DNA of 64,000 bases from CADEDH01 sp039201605 (GCA_039201605.1 JBCCRO010000002.1:1-64000); one strand, 5' to 3'. Positions 42,087 through 51,076 are shown, counted from the first letter of the stretch. Made by a program: numbers and translations. Notes: generated by a model not told the origin, from the sequence alone.

Positions 42087-43301
42087 TCAGCCGGCCTCGA
42101 CGGCGATGGCGGCGGCGACCGCCCGGCCGGAGGCCACGGCCCCGTTGATCGACGGGTCGGTGCGGTGGTCGCCGCAGATCCACACCCCGTCGTCGGTGCG
42201 GAGGGCGCCGAACGGGTTGTGGCCCGGCCGGTGGACGGGCAGCGCCTGGTGGACCTCGTCGACCCGGAGCACGTCCCAGTCGGCCGAGGCCGGGAACCAG
42301 GACCCGAGCTGGTCGGTGAGATCGTCGACCAGGCCCTCGGCGATCACGGGGGCCGACACGGCGATGGTCGAGGCGCCGGCCGGGGCGTAGGCGGGGGCCA
42401 CATCGCTCATGACGGCGACGGAGTTGATCGGGCCCGAGCCCTCGCCGTTGAGGGCCAGGATCGGCTCCGGAAGCGGCGACGACGGGGCCTTGAACCAGGC
42501 GGTGGTCACCGAGCGCCAACCGTGATCGTCGGTGCCGGCGAGAGATGCGGCGCTGGTGGCGTCGGTGGCCACGACCACGGCATCGCCCGACACCGTCTCC
42601 CCGTCGGCCAGCTTCACCTGGCCCGACTCGACCGAGGCCACCGGGGTGTCGAGGCGAAGGGCGTCGGCGGGGAGGCGGCCGGCGAGCTGGGCCGGGAGGG
42701 CGGCCATGCCGGCCGCCGGCACCCCCACCCCGGCCTCCGACATCATCCGGTACACGAACTCCAGCACCCGACTGGAGCCGCCGAGCTCGGCGTCGAGGGT
42801 GATCCCGGCGAACAAGGGCTTGAGGAAGCGCTCGACCATGGCGTCGCTGAACCCGACGGCCTGGAGCCGCTCGGCCGCCGTCGCCTCGGGCCGCATCCAC
42901 AGCTGGTCGACGGTGCCGGACCGCACCTGGCGGCGGAAGTTGAGGATCCGCAGTTTGTCGCCGAACGATCCGATCGGGGCCCGGAGGGTGCCGAGGGCCG
43001 ACGCCGGATCCTGCAGCGGGTCGGCCACCTTGTGGAACGACCCGTCGAGGCGGATCCTGGCCCCCGGGATGAAGAACCGGAGGTCGAGCGCACCCGAGTC
43101 GAGCACCTGCCAGACGTCGGGGTAGGCGGCCAGGATCACTTGGAAGCCCCGGTCGACGAGGTGGCCGTCCAGGTCGTCGGTCTGCACCCGGCCCCCGGCC
43201 CGGTCGGCGGCTTCGAGCACCTGTACGTCATGCCCGGCGTCCTGCAGTTCGACAGCGGCGGCCAGGCCCGCCATCCCGGCTCCTACAACAATGATTTCCA
43301 C
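42087..43301 (-). CDS. FAD-dependent amine oxidase/phytoene-desaturase-like oxidoreductase
   Basis: The 404-residue flavoprotein begins MEIIVVGAGMAGLAAAVELQ, the FAD ADP-binding loop, followed by VLEAADRAGGRVQTDDLDG, the second FAD motif. The final VWICGDHRTDPSINGAVASGRAVAAAI is the C-terminal FAD contact region. This arrangement is that of the flavin amine oxidase family, which also includes protoporphyrinogen oxidases and carotenoid desaturases. No carotenoid genes are nearby, so the substrate remains unknown. It is divergent from the YceI gene across 150 bp and is probably cotranscribed with mutM. Confidence 0.88.
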   Translation of the reverse strand: MEIIVVGAGMAGLAAAVELQDAGHDVQVLEAADRAGGRVQTDDLDGHLVDRGFQVILAAYPDVWQVLDSGALDLRFFIPGARIRLDGSFHKVADPLQDPASALGTLRAPIGSFGDKLRILNFRRQVRSGTVDQLWMRPEATAAERLQAVGFSDAMVERFLKPLFAGITLDAELGGSSRVLEFVYRMMSEAGVGVPAAGMAALPAQLAGRLPADALRLDTPVASVESGQVKLADGETVSGDAVVVATDATSAASLAGTDDHGWRSVTTAWFKAPSSPLPEPILALNGEGSGPINSVAVMSDVAPAYAPAGASTIAVSAPVIAEGLVDDLTDQLGSWFPASADWDVLRVDEVHQALPVHRPGHNPFGALRTDDGVWICGDHRTDPSINGAVASGRAVAAAIAVEAG

Positions 43302-43451
43302 GACCGCTCAAACTACCAGTTCCGGCGTGGGGCCCCTGGGGTCGGGCCCGGCCCGGGCTCGGGGCTGTGAGGAGGGTTCGGGCCGACGGTATGGAATACT
43401 CCTCGAAGATCATCTGCGGGCGTGTCCCGCGCCTTGGTGAGGAGAGAAGCA

Positions 43452-44138
43452 ATGCAGCGTGTGCTGACGATTTTGGCCATTGCGGCCGGTGTGGTGCTGG
43501 TCGGGATCGGCGCCTGGTTCGTGTTCCTGCGGGAGGACGCACCGGAGGAGTTCGAGCTGACCGACGCCGACGCTGCGGCCGACGGGGCGACGGCCGACGC
43601 CGGCGCCGGAGACGGCGTGGTCGACATCGACGGTCAGTGGACGGTGGTCCAGCCCTCCGAGGCCGGTTACCGCGTCGTCGAGGACCTGGGACAGGTCCTC
43701 GACTTCGAAGCTGTCGGCCGCACCACCAACGTCACCGGCACCATCGATATCGCCGACGATCAGGTGACCGCAGGCAGCTTCCAGGTCGACGTGGCCAGCA
43801 TCACCAGCGACGACAGTCGACGGGACGGGCAGTTCAGCGGCCCGATCATGAACGCCGCCGAGTTCCCCACCGCCGATCTCGTGCTCACGGCCCCGATCAC
43901 GGTGGCCCTCGAAGGCGTCAGCCAGGCCACGGCCACCGGCGACCTCACCCTCCGGGGGGTGACCCAGCCGGTCACCTTCCCCGTCGACGCCCAGGTGATC
44001 AGCGGCCAGATCGAAATCGTGGCCTCGATCGACGTGCTGTTCTCCGACTACGGCATCGACAACCCGTCCAACCCGCTGGCCACCGTCCGCGACGAGGGCA
44101 AGGTGGAGGTCCTGCTCCGGCTCGATCCGGCCTCGTGA
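43452..44138 (+). CDS. Membrane-anchored YceI family protein
   Basis: The 228-residue protein starts at ATG 43452 (GGAGAG upstream), with a TM segment at residues ~4-27 and an acidic Ala/Gly linker. The YceI lipocalin-like domain follows: WTVVQPSEAGYRVVEDL, FEAVGRTTNVTGTIDI, SFQVDVASITSDDSRRDGQF, MNAAEFPTADLVL, LTLRGVTQPVTFPV. YceI folds bind isoprenoid or fatty-acid-like ligands in a hydrophobic pocket. Here the domain would face outside. Its TGA overlaps the GTG of the next gene. Confidence 0.9.
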   Translation: MQRVLTILAIAAGVVLVGIGAWFVFLREDAPEEFELTDADAAADGATADAGAGDGVVDIDGQWTVVQPSEAGYRVVEDLGQVLDFEAVGRTTNVTGTIDIADDQVTAGSFQVDVASITSDDSRRDGQFSGPIMNAAEFPTADLVLTAPITVALEGVSQATATGDLTLRGVTQPVTFPVDAQVISGQIEIVASIDVLFSDYGIDNPSNPLATVRDEGKVEVLLRLDPAS

Positions 44139-45178
44139 CCGGCGAGGCCGCCGCTGCGGCCCTGGCCGAGGCCGCCTCGCTCGGCGAGGTGGCGACGCCG
44201 GCCCTGATCGTCGACGGCCCCACCTTCGACCACAACCTGGCCACGATGTCGGCGGCTCGGCCGGGTCGCGCCCTGCGACCCCACGTGAAAGCCTTCAAGT
44301 CGACCGCCATCGCCGCCCGGCTGGCCGCCGCCGGCCACGATGCCTTCTGCGCCGCCACCATCCGCGAGCTGGAGGGCATGGCCGCCGCTGGTCTCGGCGC
44401 CGACCTGCTGCTGGCCAACGAGGTGCTCGACTGCCGTCGCCTCGGGGCCCTGGTCGAGGCCGGGGCCCGGATCACCGTCGCCGTCGACTCGCCCGAGACG
44501 GTGGCGGCCGCCGCTGCGGGAGGCGTCGGCGAGGTGCTGATCGACGTCGAGGTCGGACTACCCCGCTGCGGGTGCGCCGTCGATGAGGCCGGGGCCCTGG
44601 CCGACGCCGCCCGAGCCCGAGGCCTCGAGGTGCGGGGCGTGATGGGCTACGAGGGGCACCTGATGATGGTGGCCGACGCCGCCGAGCGGCGGGAGCGGGT
44701 TGCGGCCTCGATGGCGAAGCTGCTCACCGCCCACGAGGCGGTGGGGGGCGACATCGTGTCGGCCGGCGGTACCGGCACCTACGCCGTGAACGAGTGGGCC
44801 AACGAGATCCAGGCCGGTTCCTACCTGCTGATGGACACCCACTACGGCACCCTGGAGGTGCCCTTCCGTCAGGCTCTCACCGTGCTGGCCACCGTGATCT
44901 CGGTGAACGCCAAGGGCTGGTTCGTGGTCGACGCCGGGCTGAAGACGATGGGCATGGATCACGGCGACCCGTCGTGCGCTGGTCACGACGTGCTCTTCTG
45001 CTCCGACGAGCACACCACGCTGCAACCGGCCGATGGGGGCGCGATGCCCTCGGTCGGCGACCGGGTCCGGCTCCAGCCCGCCCACGTCGACCCCACCGTG
45101 GCCAAACACCGGGCGCTGTGGGTGGTGGACGGCGACGACGTGATCGACCACTGGCCCGTCGACCTCCGCCACTGGTGA
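44135..45178 (+). CDS. D-threonine aldolase / D-serine dehydratase-like PLP enzyme
   Basis: The 347-residue fold-III PLP enzyme starts at GTG 44135, overlapping the YceI stop (GTGA). Early ATPALIVDGPTFDHNLATM precedes LRPHVKAFKS, whose first Lys should bind PLP. The barrel ends with SAGGTGTYAV. The C-terminal beta domain contains DEHTTLQP and RVRLQPAHVDPTVAKHR, the H...C-type metal region of the D-Ser dehydratase/DTA family. These enzymes cleave beta-hydroxy D-amino acids. The exact substrate cannot be read from sequence. A strong terminator follows. Confidence 0.87.
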   Translation: MTGEAAAAALAEAASLGEVATPALIVDGPTFDHNLATMSAARPGRALRPHVKAFKSTAIAARLAAAGHDAFCAATIRELEGMAAAGLGADLLLANEVLDCRRLGALVEAGARITVAVDSPETVAAAAAGGVGEVLIDVEVGLPRCGCAVDEAGALADAARARGLEVRGVMGYEGHLMMVADAAERRERVAASMAKLLTAHEAVGGDIVSAGGTGTYAVNEWANEIQAGSYLLMDTHYGTLEVPFRQALTVLATVISVNAKGWFVVDAGLKTMGMDHGDPSCAGHDVLFCSDEHTTLQPADGGAMPSVGDRVRLQPAHVDPTVAKHRALWVVDGDDVIDHWPVDLRHW

Positions 45179-45182
45179 CACC

Positions 45183-45208
45183 GACGGGCGGGCAGCGACC
45201 CGCCCGTC
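45183..45208. terminator. Bidirectional terminator
   Basis: Perfect 10-bp stem GACGGGCGGG/CCCGCCCGTC with a 6-nt loop, immediately after the aldolase-like gene and before the convergent DUF2889 gene end. Confidence 0.8.
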
Positions 45209-45221
45209 CGCTCCGCAGCCG

Positions 45222-45869
45222 CTAGCCCCCGGTCTTGAACCACTCGTCGGCGGGACGCCCCAGCTTCTCCAGACGTTCGACGGCCCACACCGGCGGTTCG
45301 AGCTCGTCGCCGGCTTCGATCCGTGCCATCTGCTCGCCGTCTCGGGCCCAGATGTGGCAGGTGTCGGCGTTGAAGGCCATGGCCCGACGGCGTTGCTCGT
45401 CCTGCTCCGCCGGGGTGAGCGCCACCGGTGTCTCGTCAACGGCCCGCATCGACCACATCGACTGGATGGCCACCGGGGCCATGGCCTGGAGCAGGGCACC
45501 GATGTGGGTGCAGCCGCTGGGCCCGCCGAACAGGTCCTTCACCTTGCGGGAGAAGCCCCGGGCGATCGACAGCCCCACCAGCTGTTGGTAGCGCTGCTCG
45601 ATCGTCGAGCAGCCCCGGTGGGGTGTCACGTCCATCAGCACGTCGACCTTCTCGATCTCGAGGGCGGGGAAGGCCAGCGTCAGCTCGACCACCATCAGGT
45701 GGACCGACAGGGGTTCGGGGTCGTCGTCGAAGTAGATCCCCGGCGGCTTCTGATCGTGGAGGCTGCCTCGGAGGATGAGGCGACCGTCGTCGGCCTTGTA
45801 GGCCTCGACGTCGTAGGTGCGGTGGTGGAGCAGGGTGCCCTTCGGCGCCGGGGGAAGGGTGGTAGACAT
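45222..45869 (-). CDS. DUF2889 family protein
   Basis: The 215-residue protein matches DUF2889: HHRTYDVEAYKADDGRLILRG, with a following HDQKPPGIYFDDD, VHLMVVELTL, and a CSTIEQRYQQLVGLSIARGFSRKV stretch. GGPSGCTHIGALLQAMAP contains the conserved His near a Cys. Such proteins are widespread in bacteria without a known function; some lie near fatty-acid or CoA genes. No partner is apparent here. The start ATG 45869 is followed upstream by a short AT-richer stretch that probably holds its promoter. Confidence 0.82.
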   Translation of the reverse strand: MSTTLPPAPKGTLLHHRTYDVEAYKADDGRLILRGSLHDQKPPGIYFDDDPEPLSVHLMVVELTLAFPALEIEKVDVLMDVTPHRGCSTIEQRYQQLVGLSIARGFSRKVKDLFGGPSGCTHIGALLQAMAPVAIQSMWSMRAVDETPVALTPAEQDEQRRRAMAFNADTCHIWARDGEQMARIEAGDELEPPVWAVERLEKLGRPADEWFKTGG

Positions 45870-45959
45870 CGGGCCCAGACTACCGGCCCGATATTTGGAA
45901 GGTCTAAAGACTTGGCCCCTCTTCGGACGGCTTCCGGGCCGTCCGGGGCGCCGTGGGGC

Positions 45960-46862
45960 TCACCGCCCCATGTTGAGCCCGTCGCCGGTGAGCGACAGCC
46001 TCGGGCCGTACTTGGGGGCGCTCTGGCCCTTGACGATCCGCAGGACCCGCCACCGGTGCCCGGCGAAGGGCTCCAACAGTTCCAGCATCCGCTCGTCGGT
46101 ACCCCGGGGCTCCCCGGCCAGGTTCCAGGCCACGGTGTTGGGCAGGTGGTAGTCGCCGACGGGGACGGCGTCGGGGTCGCCCAGGGTCACCGCCGACACC
46201 ATGGCCGCCGTCCACACCCCGATGCCCCGCACCTGGCGGAGGCGGGCCTGGAGGGCCGCCGGGGTCGGCTCGTCGCCCAGGCTGCGCTCGATCCGGGGGA
46301 ACTCCCGGGCCACCCGGAGCAGGATGTCGGCCCGCTTCTTCTCCACCCCCAGCGGGTGGAACTCGTAGTACCCCATCTCCGCCACCCGTTCCGGGGCCGG
46401 CAGCACCCAGGCCCGGTGGGGGCCGGGCGCCGGTTCGCCGTAGCGCCGAGCCAGCATCCGTCGGGCCTTGACCGCCCGCTGCACCTGGACCTTCTGGCCG
46501 AACACGCCCCCGATCACGGCGTCCCACAGCCGGTCGGTGCGGGCCAGGAGGAAGGGCCGTCGGCGCCACCGTCGGCCCAGGTCGCCCGTCGGCTCGAAGC
46601 CGGTCAGGTCGTCGTCGTTCCCCAGAAGGCGGGGGGCCTGCTCCAGGAGCCACTCGGTGCCCGGTCCCCAGGCCAGGGCCTCCACCTCGGTGTCGCCGAT
46701 CCGCTCCAACACCAGCGAGCCCGGCCCGTCGGGTGTGCGGGTCGACCACAGGGTCTCGGTGGGGCCGACCATCACCGGATTCTTGGCCCCGCGCACGGTG
46801 GTGGCGAGGTGGAACCGGTCGGAGATGGTGACGAGCCGCCGCCCGTCGGGTGAGTCGGACAC
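45960..46862 (-). CDS. HhH-GPD DNA glycosylase (AlkA-like, lacking the N-terminal regulator)
   Basis: The 300-residue protein has an AlkA-type N-terminal domain followed by the helix-hairpin-helix core. VIGGVFGQKVQVQRAVKARRML is the first helix pair, then LRQVRGIGVWTAAMVSAVTLGDPDAVPVGDYHLPN, in which the second half carries the catalytic Asp (VGDYHL). No Ada domain or iron-sulfur Cys cluster is present. It should excise alkylated or deaminated bases. It is the second AlkA-type enzyme in the window besides the Ada fusion. Its start faces a 13-bp repeat array and a divergent aminotransferase gene. Confidence 0.9.
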   Translation of the reverse strand: MSDSPDGRRLVTISDRFHLATTVRGAKNPVMVGPTETLWSTRTPDGPGSLVLERIGDTEVEALAWGPGTEWLLEQAPRLLGNDDDLTGFEPTGDLGRRWRRRPFLLARTDRLWDAVIGGVFGQKVQVQRAVKARRMLARRYGEPAPGPHRAWVLPAPERVAEMGYYEFHPLGVEKKRADILLRVAREFPRIERSLGDEPTPAALQARLRQVRGIGVWTAAMVSAVTLGDPDAVPVGDYHLPNTVAWNLAGEPRGTDERMLELLEPFAGHRWRVLRIVKGQSAPKYGPRLSLTGDGLNMGR

Positions 46863-46904
46863 ATCGATGATTCAACCACGCCCGGCCGCCGGGCGGAACA
46901 CGGG

Positions 46905-47019
46905 GTGGGAACGTCGGGTGGGAACACGGGGTGGGAACGTCGGGTGGGAACACGGGGTGCGAACACGGGGTGGGAACACGGGGTGCGAACGCGGCGTGGG
47001 AACGTCGGGTGGGATACGG
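46905..47019. repeat. 13-bp tandem repeat array (eight units plus a partial)
   Basis: Units of GTGGGAACACGGG or GTGGGAACGTCGG start at 46905, 46918, 46931, 46944, 46957, 46970, 46983 and 46996, with a partial unit from 47009 and a degenerate one before 46905. The two unit types partly alternate. The array occupies most of the 183-bp region between divergent start codons, so promoters of both genes must lie in or next to it. Confidence 0.92.
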
Positions 47020-47045
47020 AGGGTCGGTGTGGCACGGTGGCGGCC

Positions 47046-48290
47046 ATGGATCTCGACCTGTCGTTCGTCCGCTCCCGCTTCCCCGCCTTCGCCCAGCCCG
47101 ACCTGGCCGACTGGTCGTTCTTCGAGAACGCCGGCGGGTCCTTCCCCTGCGCCGCCACGGTCGACGCCCTCAACCACTTCTACCTTCACACCAAGGTGCA
47201 GCCCTACGGCCCCTACCCCGCCTCGGCCGCCGGGGCCGAGGCCATGGACCGGTCTCGGCGTCGGTGGGCGGAGGCGCTCGGGGCCGCCGTCGACGAGGTG
47301 GTGTTCGGCCCGTCGACCACGGCCAACACCTATGTCCTGGCCAATGCGCTCGCCCCCTCCCTCGGGCCCGGGGTGCGGGTGGTGGTGACCAACCAGGATC
47401 ACGAGGCCAACACCGGTGCCGTCCGCCGGGTGGCCGAAGCGGCGGGGGCCGAGGTGGTGGAGTGGCGCGTCGACCCGGTCACCGGCCTGCTCGACCTCGA
47501 CCGGCTGGTGCCGTTGCTCACCCCGACGACGGCGGTGGTCACGATGCCCCACTGCTCCAACATCGTCGGGGTCGAGAACGACGTCGCCACCGTCGCCGCC
47601 CTCGTCCACGAGGTGGGCGCCCGACTCGTCGTCGACGGTGTGTCCTACGCCCCCCACGGCCTACCCGACGTGGCCGCCCTCGGTGTCGACGTGTATCTCT
47701 TCAGCCTGTACAAGGTCTACTCGGTGCACCAGGGGGTGATGGTGGTCCGCAACGGGTGGATCGACGAGCTCCCCAACCAGGGCCACGGGTTCAACGCCGC
47801 CTACCCGGCCAAGCGCCTGGCCCCGGCCGGTCCCGACCACGCCCAGGAGGGGGCGGCCGGCGCCGTGCTCGACTACGTGGAGGAGCTGCACCGCCATCAC
47901 GGCGGCTCGCCCGACGACGATCTGGCCGCCGCCACCCGGGCGGTGTCGGCCCGCTGGCAGGCCCATGAGCGCGAGCTGCTGGCGCCCCTCTTGGCCACGC
48001 TGTCCGAGCTCGACGGCATCCGCCTGCTCGGGCCAGCCACCACCGACGGACCGACCCATCGATGTCCCACCGTGGCCTTCGTCCCCCCGGCCCGAGAACC
48101 GGAGGCGGTGGCGGCCGCGCTCGTCGACCACGGCATCATGGCCGGGGCCGGCGACTTCTACGCCAACCGGGTGCTCAGCGGGCTCGACGTCGACCCGGAC
48201 CGGGGCGTGGTCCGGGTCTCGTTCGTGCACTACACGTCGGTCGACGACATCGATCGGTTGTCGGTGGCCCTGCGGGCCGAGCTTGGGTGA
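47046..48290 (+). CDS. Class V aminotransferase / cysteine desulfurase-like protein
   Basis: ATG 47046 gives a 414-residue PLP protein; the frame is open further upstream only because it runs through the tandem repeat. It has NAGGSFPCAATVDAL, FGPSTTANTYVLANAL, VTNQDHEANTG, the ATTAVVTMPHCSNIVG-like strand and DGVSYAPHGLPDV with the PLP-contacting Asp. LFSLYKVYSVHQGVM contains the PLP-binding Lys. This order matches the NifS/CsdA-like group, but no mobile active-site Cys loop of a standard desulfurase is evident. The substrate is unknown. Confidence 0.87.
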   Translation: MDLDLSFVRSRFPAFAQPDLADWSFFENAGGSFPCAATVDALNHFYLHTKVQPYGPYPASAAGAEAMDRSRRRWAEALGAAVDEVVFGPSTTANTYVLANALAPSLGPGVRVVVTNQDHEANTGAVRRVAEAAGAEVVEWRVDPVTGLLDLDRLVPLLTPTTAVVTMPHCSNIVGVENDVATVAALVHEVGARLVVDGVSYAPHGLPDVAALGVDVYLFSLYKVYSVHQGVMVVRNGWIDELPNQGHGFNAAYPAKRLAPAGPDHAQEGAAGAVLDYVEELHRHHGGSPDDDLAAATRAVSARWQAHERELLAPLLATLSELDGIRLLGPATTDGPTHRCPTVAFVPPAREPEAVAAALVDHGIMAGAGDFYANRVLSGLDVDPDRGVVRVSFVHYTSVDDIDRLSVALRAELG

Positions 48291-49286
48291 CTACTCGGCC
48301 AGCCCGAGCACGTTGACCACCCGGAACTCGACCGAGCGGTTGATGGCAGCGGTGGTGTCGTCATCGGTGTCGAGCGCTTCGCTCTCGCCCCGGGCGTCGA
48401 TCGTGATCCGCTCCCGGGGGATGCCCTTGCCGACCCAGTAGTTGACCACGGCCCCGGCCCGCTGCTCGGAGACCCGCTGGTTGACGGCCTCGGAGCCGGT
48501 GGCGTCGGTGCGGGCGATGACGGTGACGGTGGCCGAGGGGTTCTGGGTGAGGAGGAGGATGCCGAGGTCGAGGATGGGGAGGAAGTCGGGCTCGATGGCC
48601 ACGCTGTTGAAGGCGAAGAGGACGCGGTCGTCGACGAAGATCGGGGCGTCGTTGGCCTCCGGGGTGTCGGGGTCGACGAACTGCTCGTTGAAGACGTTGT
48701 CCGGGCCGACCACGGCGCCGGCCACCGCCTCGAGCTGAGCGGCGAGTTCGGCCGTCGGGAGGAAGCCGTAAAGGTAGACCTGGCCGCCCTTGACCACGGT
48801 GTAGCGGGTGTTCTCGGCGATGCGCTGCTCGTAGTTGGGGTCGCTGGACACGTAGTCGGCGGGCGCGGCCACGACGCCGTCGGACGCCCCCTCGGCCGCG
48901 CTGTCCGCCTCGCCCTCGGTCTCGGCCGGTGCCTCGGAGGTGGTGGTCTCCTCGGCCGTGGTCTCCGTGGTCGGCGAGGCGGCCTCATCGGTGGGCTCGA
49001 CTTCGGCCGATTCCACGGCGTTGGCGCCTGCGGTGTCGGCGGCCGTGGTGGCGGTGGCGGCGTCGGTCGCCACCTCGTCGTCGTCGCCCCCGCCGCCGGC
49101 GATGAAGTAGGCGGCGGCGGCCACCCCGCCCAGGAGCACGATGGCGAGGAGGCCGAGCAGCACCTTGCGCAGGCCGCCGCCGCCCTTCTCCGGCGTGGGC
49201 GTCGGGGTTGCTCCGGGCACGACCGGGGTCGACCCGGTGTGCAGGGCGCGTCCGGCCCAGTTCGGGAGTTCGTCGATGTCGTTCAT
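48291..49286 (-). CDS. Membrane-anchored OmpA-like domain protein
   Basis: ATG 49286 (AAGGA 7 nt upstream) gives a 331-residue protein. A short cytoplasmic N-terminus (~40 residues) and one TM helix (~42-64, LLGLLAIVLLGGVAAAAYFI) are followed by a long Thr/Glu/Ala-rich linker. A BON/LppY-like segment (YTVVKGGQVYLYGFLP) and the OmpA C-terminal domain complete it. The OmpA domain includes ATVTVIARTDATGSEAVNQRVSEQRAGAV and GRSVEF-like NRSVEFRVV. The domain normally binds peptidoglycan, so the protein probably links membrane and wall. Its stop abuts the convergent aminotransferase gene. Confidence 0.88.
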   Translation of the reverse strand: MNDIDELPNWAGRALHTGSTPVVPGATPTPTPEKGGGGLRKVLLGLLAIVLLGGVAAAAYFIAGGGGDDDEVATDAATATTAADTAGANAVESAEVEPTDEAASPTTETTAEETTTSEAPAETEGEADSAAEGASDGVVAAPADYVSSDPNYEQRIAENTRYTVVKGGQVYLYGFLPTAELAAQLEAVAGAVVGPDNVFNEQFVDPDTPEANDAPIFVDDRVLFAFNSVAIEPDFLPILDLGILLLTQNPSATVTVIARTDATGSEAVNQRVSEQRAGAVVNYWVGKGIPRERITIDARGESEALDTDDDTTAAINRSVEFRVVNVLGLAE

Positions 49287-49435
49287 CCCACCGTCCTTAG
49301 GTGCTCCGCCGACTCCATGTCGGCCGCGCCGCCCCTGGGGTCCAGCGTACAAAGCCATTCCTCCAGAACGAAGTCGGTCTGCACCCAGTGAGCCGGAAGC
49401 CCCAGAGGACGGTGGGTCGCCCTTCCCGGGCCGGG

Positions 49436-49864
49436 TCAGCCGGCGAACACCGTCTCGTCGAACACGACGCCGTTGGCCAGGGTTTTGTGGACGGGGCAGC
49501 GCACGGCGATGTCCTGGAGGCGCTTGCGAGTGGCTTCGTCGAAGTCGCCGTCGATGAAGATCCGGGAGGTGACGCGATCGATCATGCCCGAATGCTCGTC
49601 GTCGCACTGCTCGCAGTCGTCGGCGTGGACCCGGTCGAAGGAATACTCGGCCGACACGGTCTGGAGGTCGATCTTCTTGCGCTTGGCGTAGAGGGCCAGC
49701 GTGATGGTGGTGCAGGCGGCGAGGGAGCCGAGCAGCAGGTCGTAGGGGTTGGGGCCCGTGTCGTCGCCGCCCAGGTCTACCGGCTCGTCGGCGCGCCAGG
49801 TGTGTCGACCGTTGGTGACGTCGACCTGGTAGTTCTCACGGAGTTCCGCGGTGATGGTGGTCAT
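49436..49864 (-). CDS. OsmC/Ohr family peroxide-reducing protein
   Basis: From ATG 49864 the product has 142 residues with the OsmC pattern: GPNPYDLLLGSLAACTTITLALYAKRK, split by the first redox Cys, and a second Cys in IAVRCPVHKTLANG. The DDCEQCDDEHSG segment between adds two Cys residues and acidic residues, a feature of one subgroup. OsmC proteins reduce organic hydroperoxides via a Cys pair. The gene stands alone, and no OhrR-type regulator is next to it. An in-frame ATG at 49903 is possible but less likely. Confidence 0.9.
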   Translation of the reverse strand: MTTITAELRENYQVDVTNGRHTWRADEPVDLGGDDTGPNPYDLLLGSLAACTTITLALYAKRKKIDLQTVSAEYSFDRVHADDCEQCDDEHSGMIDRVTSRIFIDGDFDEATRKRLQDIAVRCPVHKTLANGVVFDETVFAG

Positions 49865-49917
49865 GACCGGCACCAACCCCGGTTGCGGTGGGGCGATTCC
49901 CACCCGCCGGTGTGAGG

Positions 49918-50142
49918 CTAGGTGGCGGTGACCCGGTTCGCCTTCAGCGTCTCGATGATGTCGTCGAGCACGAAGTGGAACTTGCGGGACCCGGGCAGGC
50001 GGCTGGCCGGCAGACGGCCGTCACCCGCCATGTTGAGCACCGTGCGGCTGTTCAGGTCGAGCAATTCGGCGACCTGCGCGGTGTTCAGAATCGGCGGGTA
50101 GGCGGCTCGAACTGCGTCGTAGCCATCGTCAACGTCGGACAT
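49918..50142 (-). CDS. Small helix-turn-helix (excisionase/BldC-like) DNA-binding protein
   Basis: ATG 50142 gives a 74-residue protein consisting almost only of a MerR/excisionase-type winged helix. ILNTAQVAELLDLNSRTVLNM is followed by GRLPASRLPGSRKFHFVLDDIIETL, matching the wing RxPGSrkxrF pattern. Such proteins act as Xis factors or as small developmental regulators like BldC. No integrase or att site is nearby, so a regulator is more likely than an excisionase. Target genes are unknown. Confidence 0.8.
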   Translation of the reverse strand: MSDVDDGYDAVRAAYPPILNTAQVAELLDLNSRTVLNMAGDGRLPASRLPGSRKFHFVLDDIIETLKANRVTAT

Positions 50143-50309
50143 GGTTCGATGATAGCGCTCAACTACCTTCGTTCTCAATGGGTTCGTTCGTCGGCCGTCT
50201 CGTGCTGTGACGTGGTGCACCGGCTCGGCCGCCGGTGCCCGTGACGCGCCCGAGCCCCACCACGGTCAGGAGAGAGGGGGCGACCGTGGCAGGGCTCGGT
50301 TGTGGGGTT

Positions 50310-50338
50310 CGACCCGCCCGGAGGGAAAGGGCGGGTCG
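50310..50338 (-). terminator. Terminator of the secreted helical-protein gene
   Basis: A perfect 10-bp stem CGACCCGCCC/GGGCGGGTCG with a 9-nt loop, 16 nt past the stop of the leftward gene. Confidence 0.75.
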
Positions 50339-50354
50339 ATCGTGCGAGGAGGGC

Positions 50355-50948
50355 TCAGCTGTCGAGCGTCTCCTCCTCGTCGGTCTCGGCCGCCTCGGCG
50401 TCACGCTGCGCCTGGCGCTCGGCCCGGCGCTCCTGGCGGAGCTCCTGGCGCTCGGAGGGGGTGAGGTTCAGCTTCTCGTCGATCTTGTCGCCGAGCTCGG
50501 CGATCTTGGCGTCGGCCTCCTCCTGGGTGATGCGGCCCTCCTCGACCTTGGCGTTGATGCGCTCGGTCATGGCGGCCTCCAGGTCGGCGGCGAGGGCGTC
50601 GACGTCGACCCCGTTCGCCTCGGCGATCTGGGCCAGGGACTGGTCGGCCTCGATGCCCTCACGGACCTGCTCGGCGGTCAGGCCGGTGGTCTCGAGGAAG
50701 TTGGAGAGCCGTGCGCCCTTGCCCTTGCGGCCTTTGTGGTCGCGCTCACCGTCGCGCTCGGTCGACTCGGTGGTGTCGGCCTCTTCGGTGGCCTCGGGGG
50801 TGCCGTCGTCGGTCTGGGCGCCGGCGATGCCCACCGGGCTGAAGAGGGCGCCGACGACGAGTCCGCCGGAAACCAGGCTGGCACCGGCGAGGTAGCGCAG
50901 CGACTTGCGGCCGGCGGGGCGGTTGTCGGGGTTGGGGGAGGGGGTCAT
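50355..50948 (-). CDS. Secreted helical protein of unknown function
   Basis: ATG 50948, preceded by AGGAG, gives a 197-residue protein. A long n-region with RKSLRYLAG precedes a hydrophobic stretch ending at GIAGAQTDDG, a likely signal-peptidase site. The mature part has an acidic Thr/Glu segment, then LSNFLETTGLTAEQVREGI, SLAQIAEANGVDVDAL, AMTERINAKVEEGRITQEEADAKI and a very basic/acidic helical tail. The repeated helix-turn pattern resembles small actinobacterial secreted proteins of unknown function that carry paired helices. It stands alone and is closed by a terminator. Confidence 0.7.
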   Translation of the reverse strand: MTPSPNPDNRPAGRKSLRYLAGASLVSGGLVVGALFSPVGIAGAQTDDGTPEATEEADTTESTERDGERDHKGRKGKGARLSNFLETTGLTAEQVREGIEADQSLAQIAEANGVDVDALAADLEAAMTERINAKVEEGRITQEEADAKIAELGDKIDEKLNLTPSERQELRQERRAERQAQRDAEAAETDEEETLDS

Positions 50949-51076
50949 GGGGGTGTGTTCTCCTGGTTGGAAGTCGTTCACATACTCAGGATCGGGACCG
51001 CGTGTTAGGGGTTTGTGAGGAGCCGGCCAACGTTTGATCAGCGCCGCTGTCACACCCTGTGCGTAGGGTCGTCGAC

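Noticed and set aside
46905..47019. Possible CRISPR array
   Set aside because: The 13-bp units are directly adjacent without spacers, so this is a simple tandem repeat.
49918..50142. Excisionase-like protein as evidence of a prophage or integrative element
   Set aside because: No integrase, att-like repeat or phage gene is nearby; the fold is also that of small chromosomal regulators.
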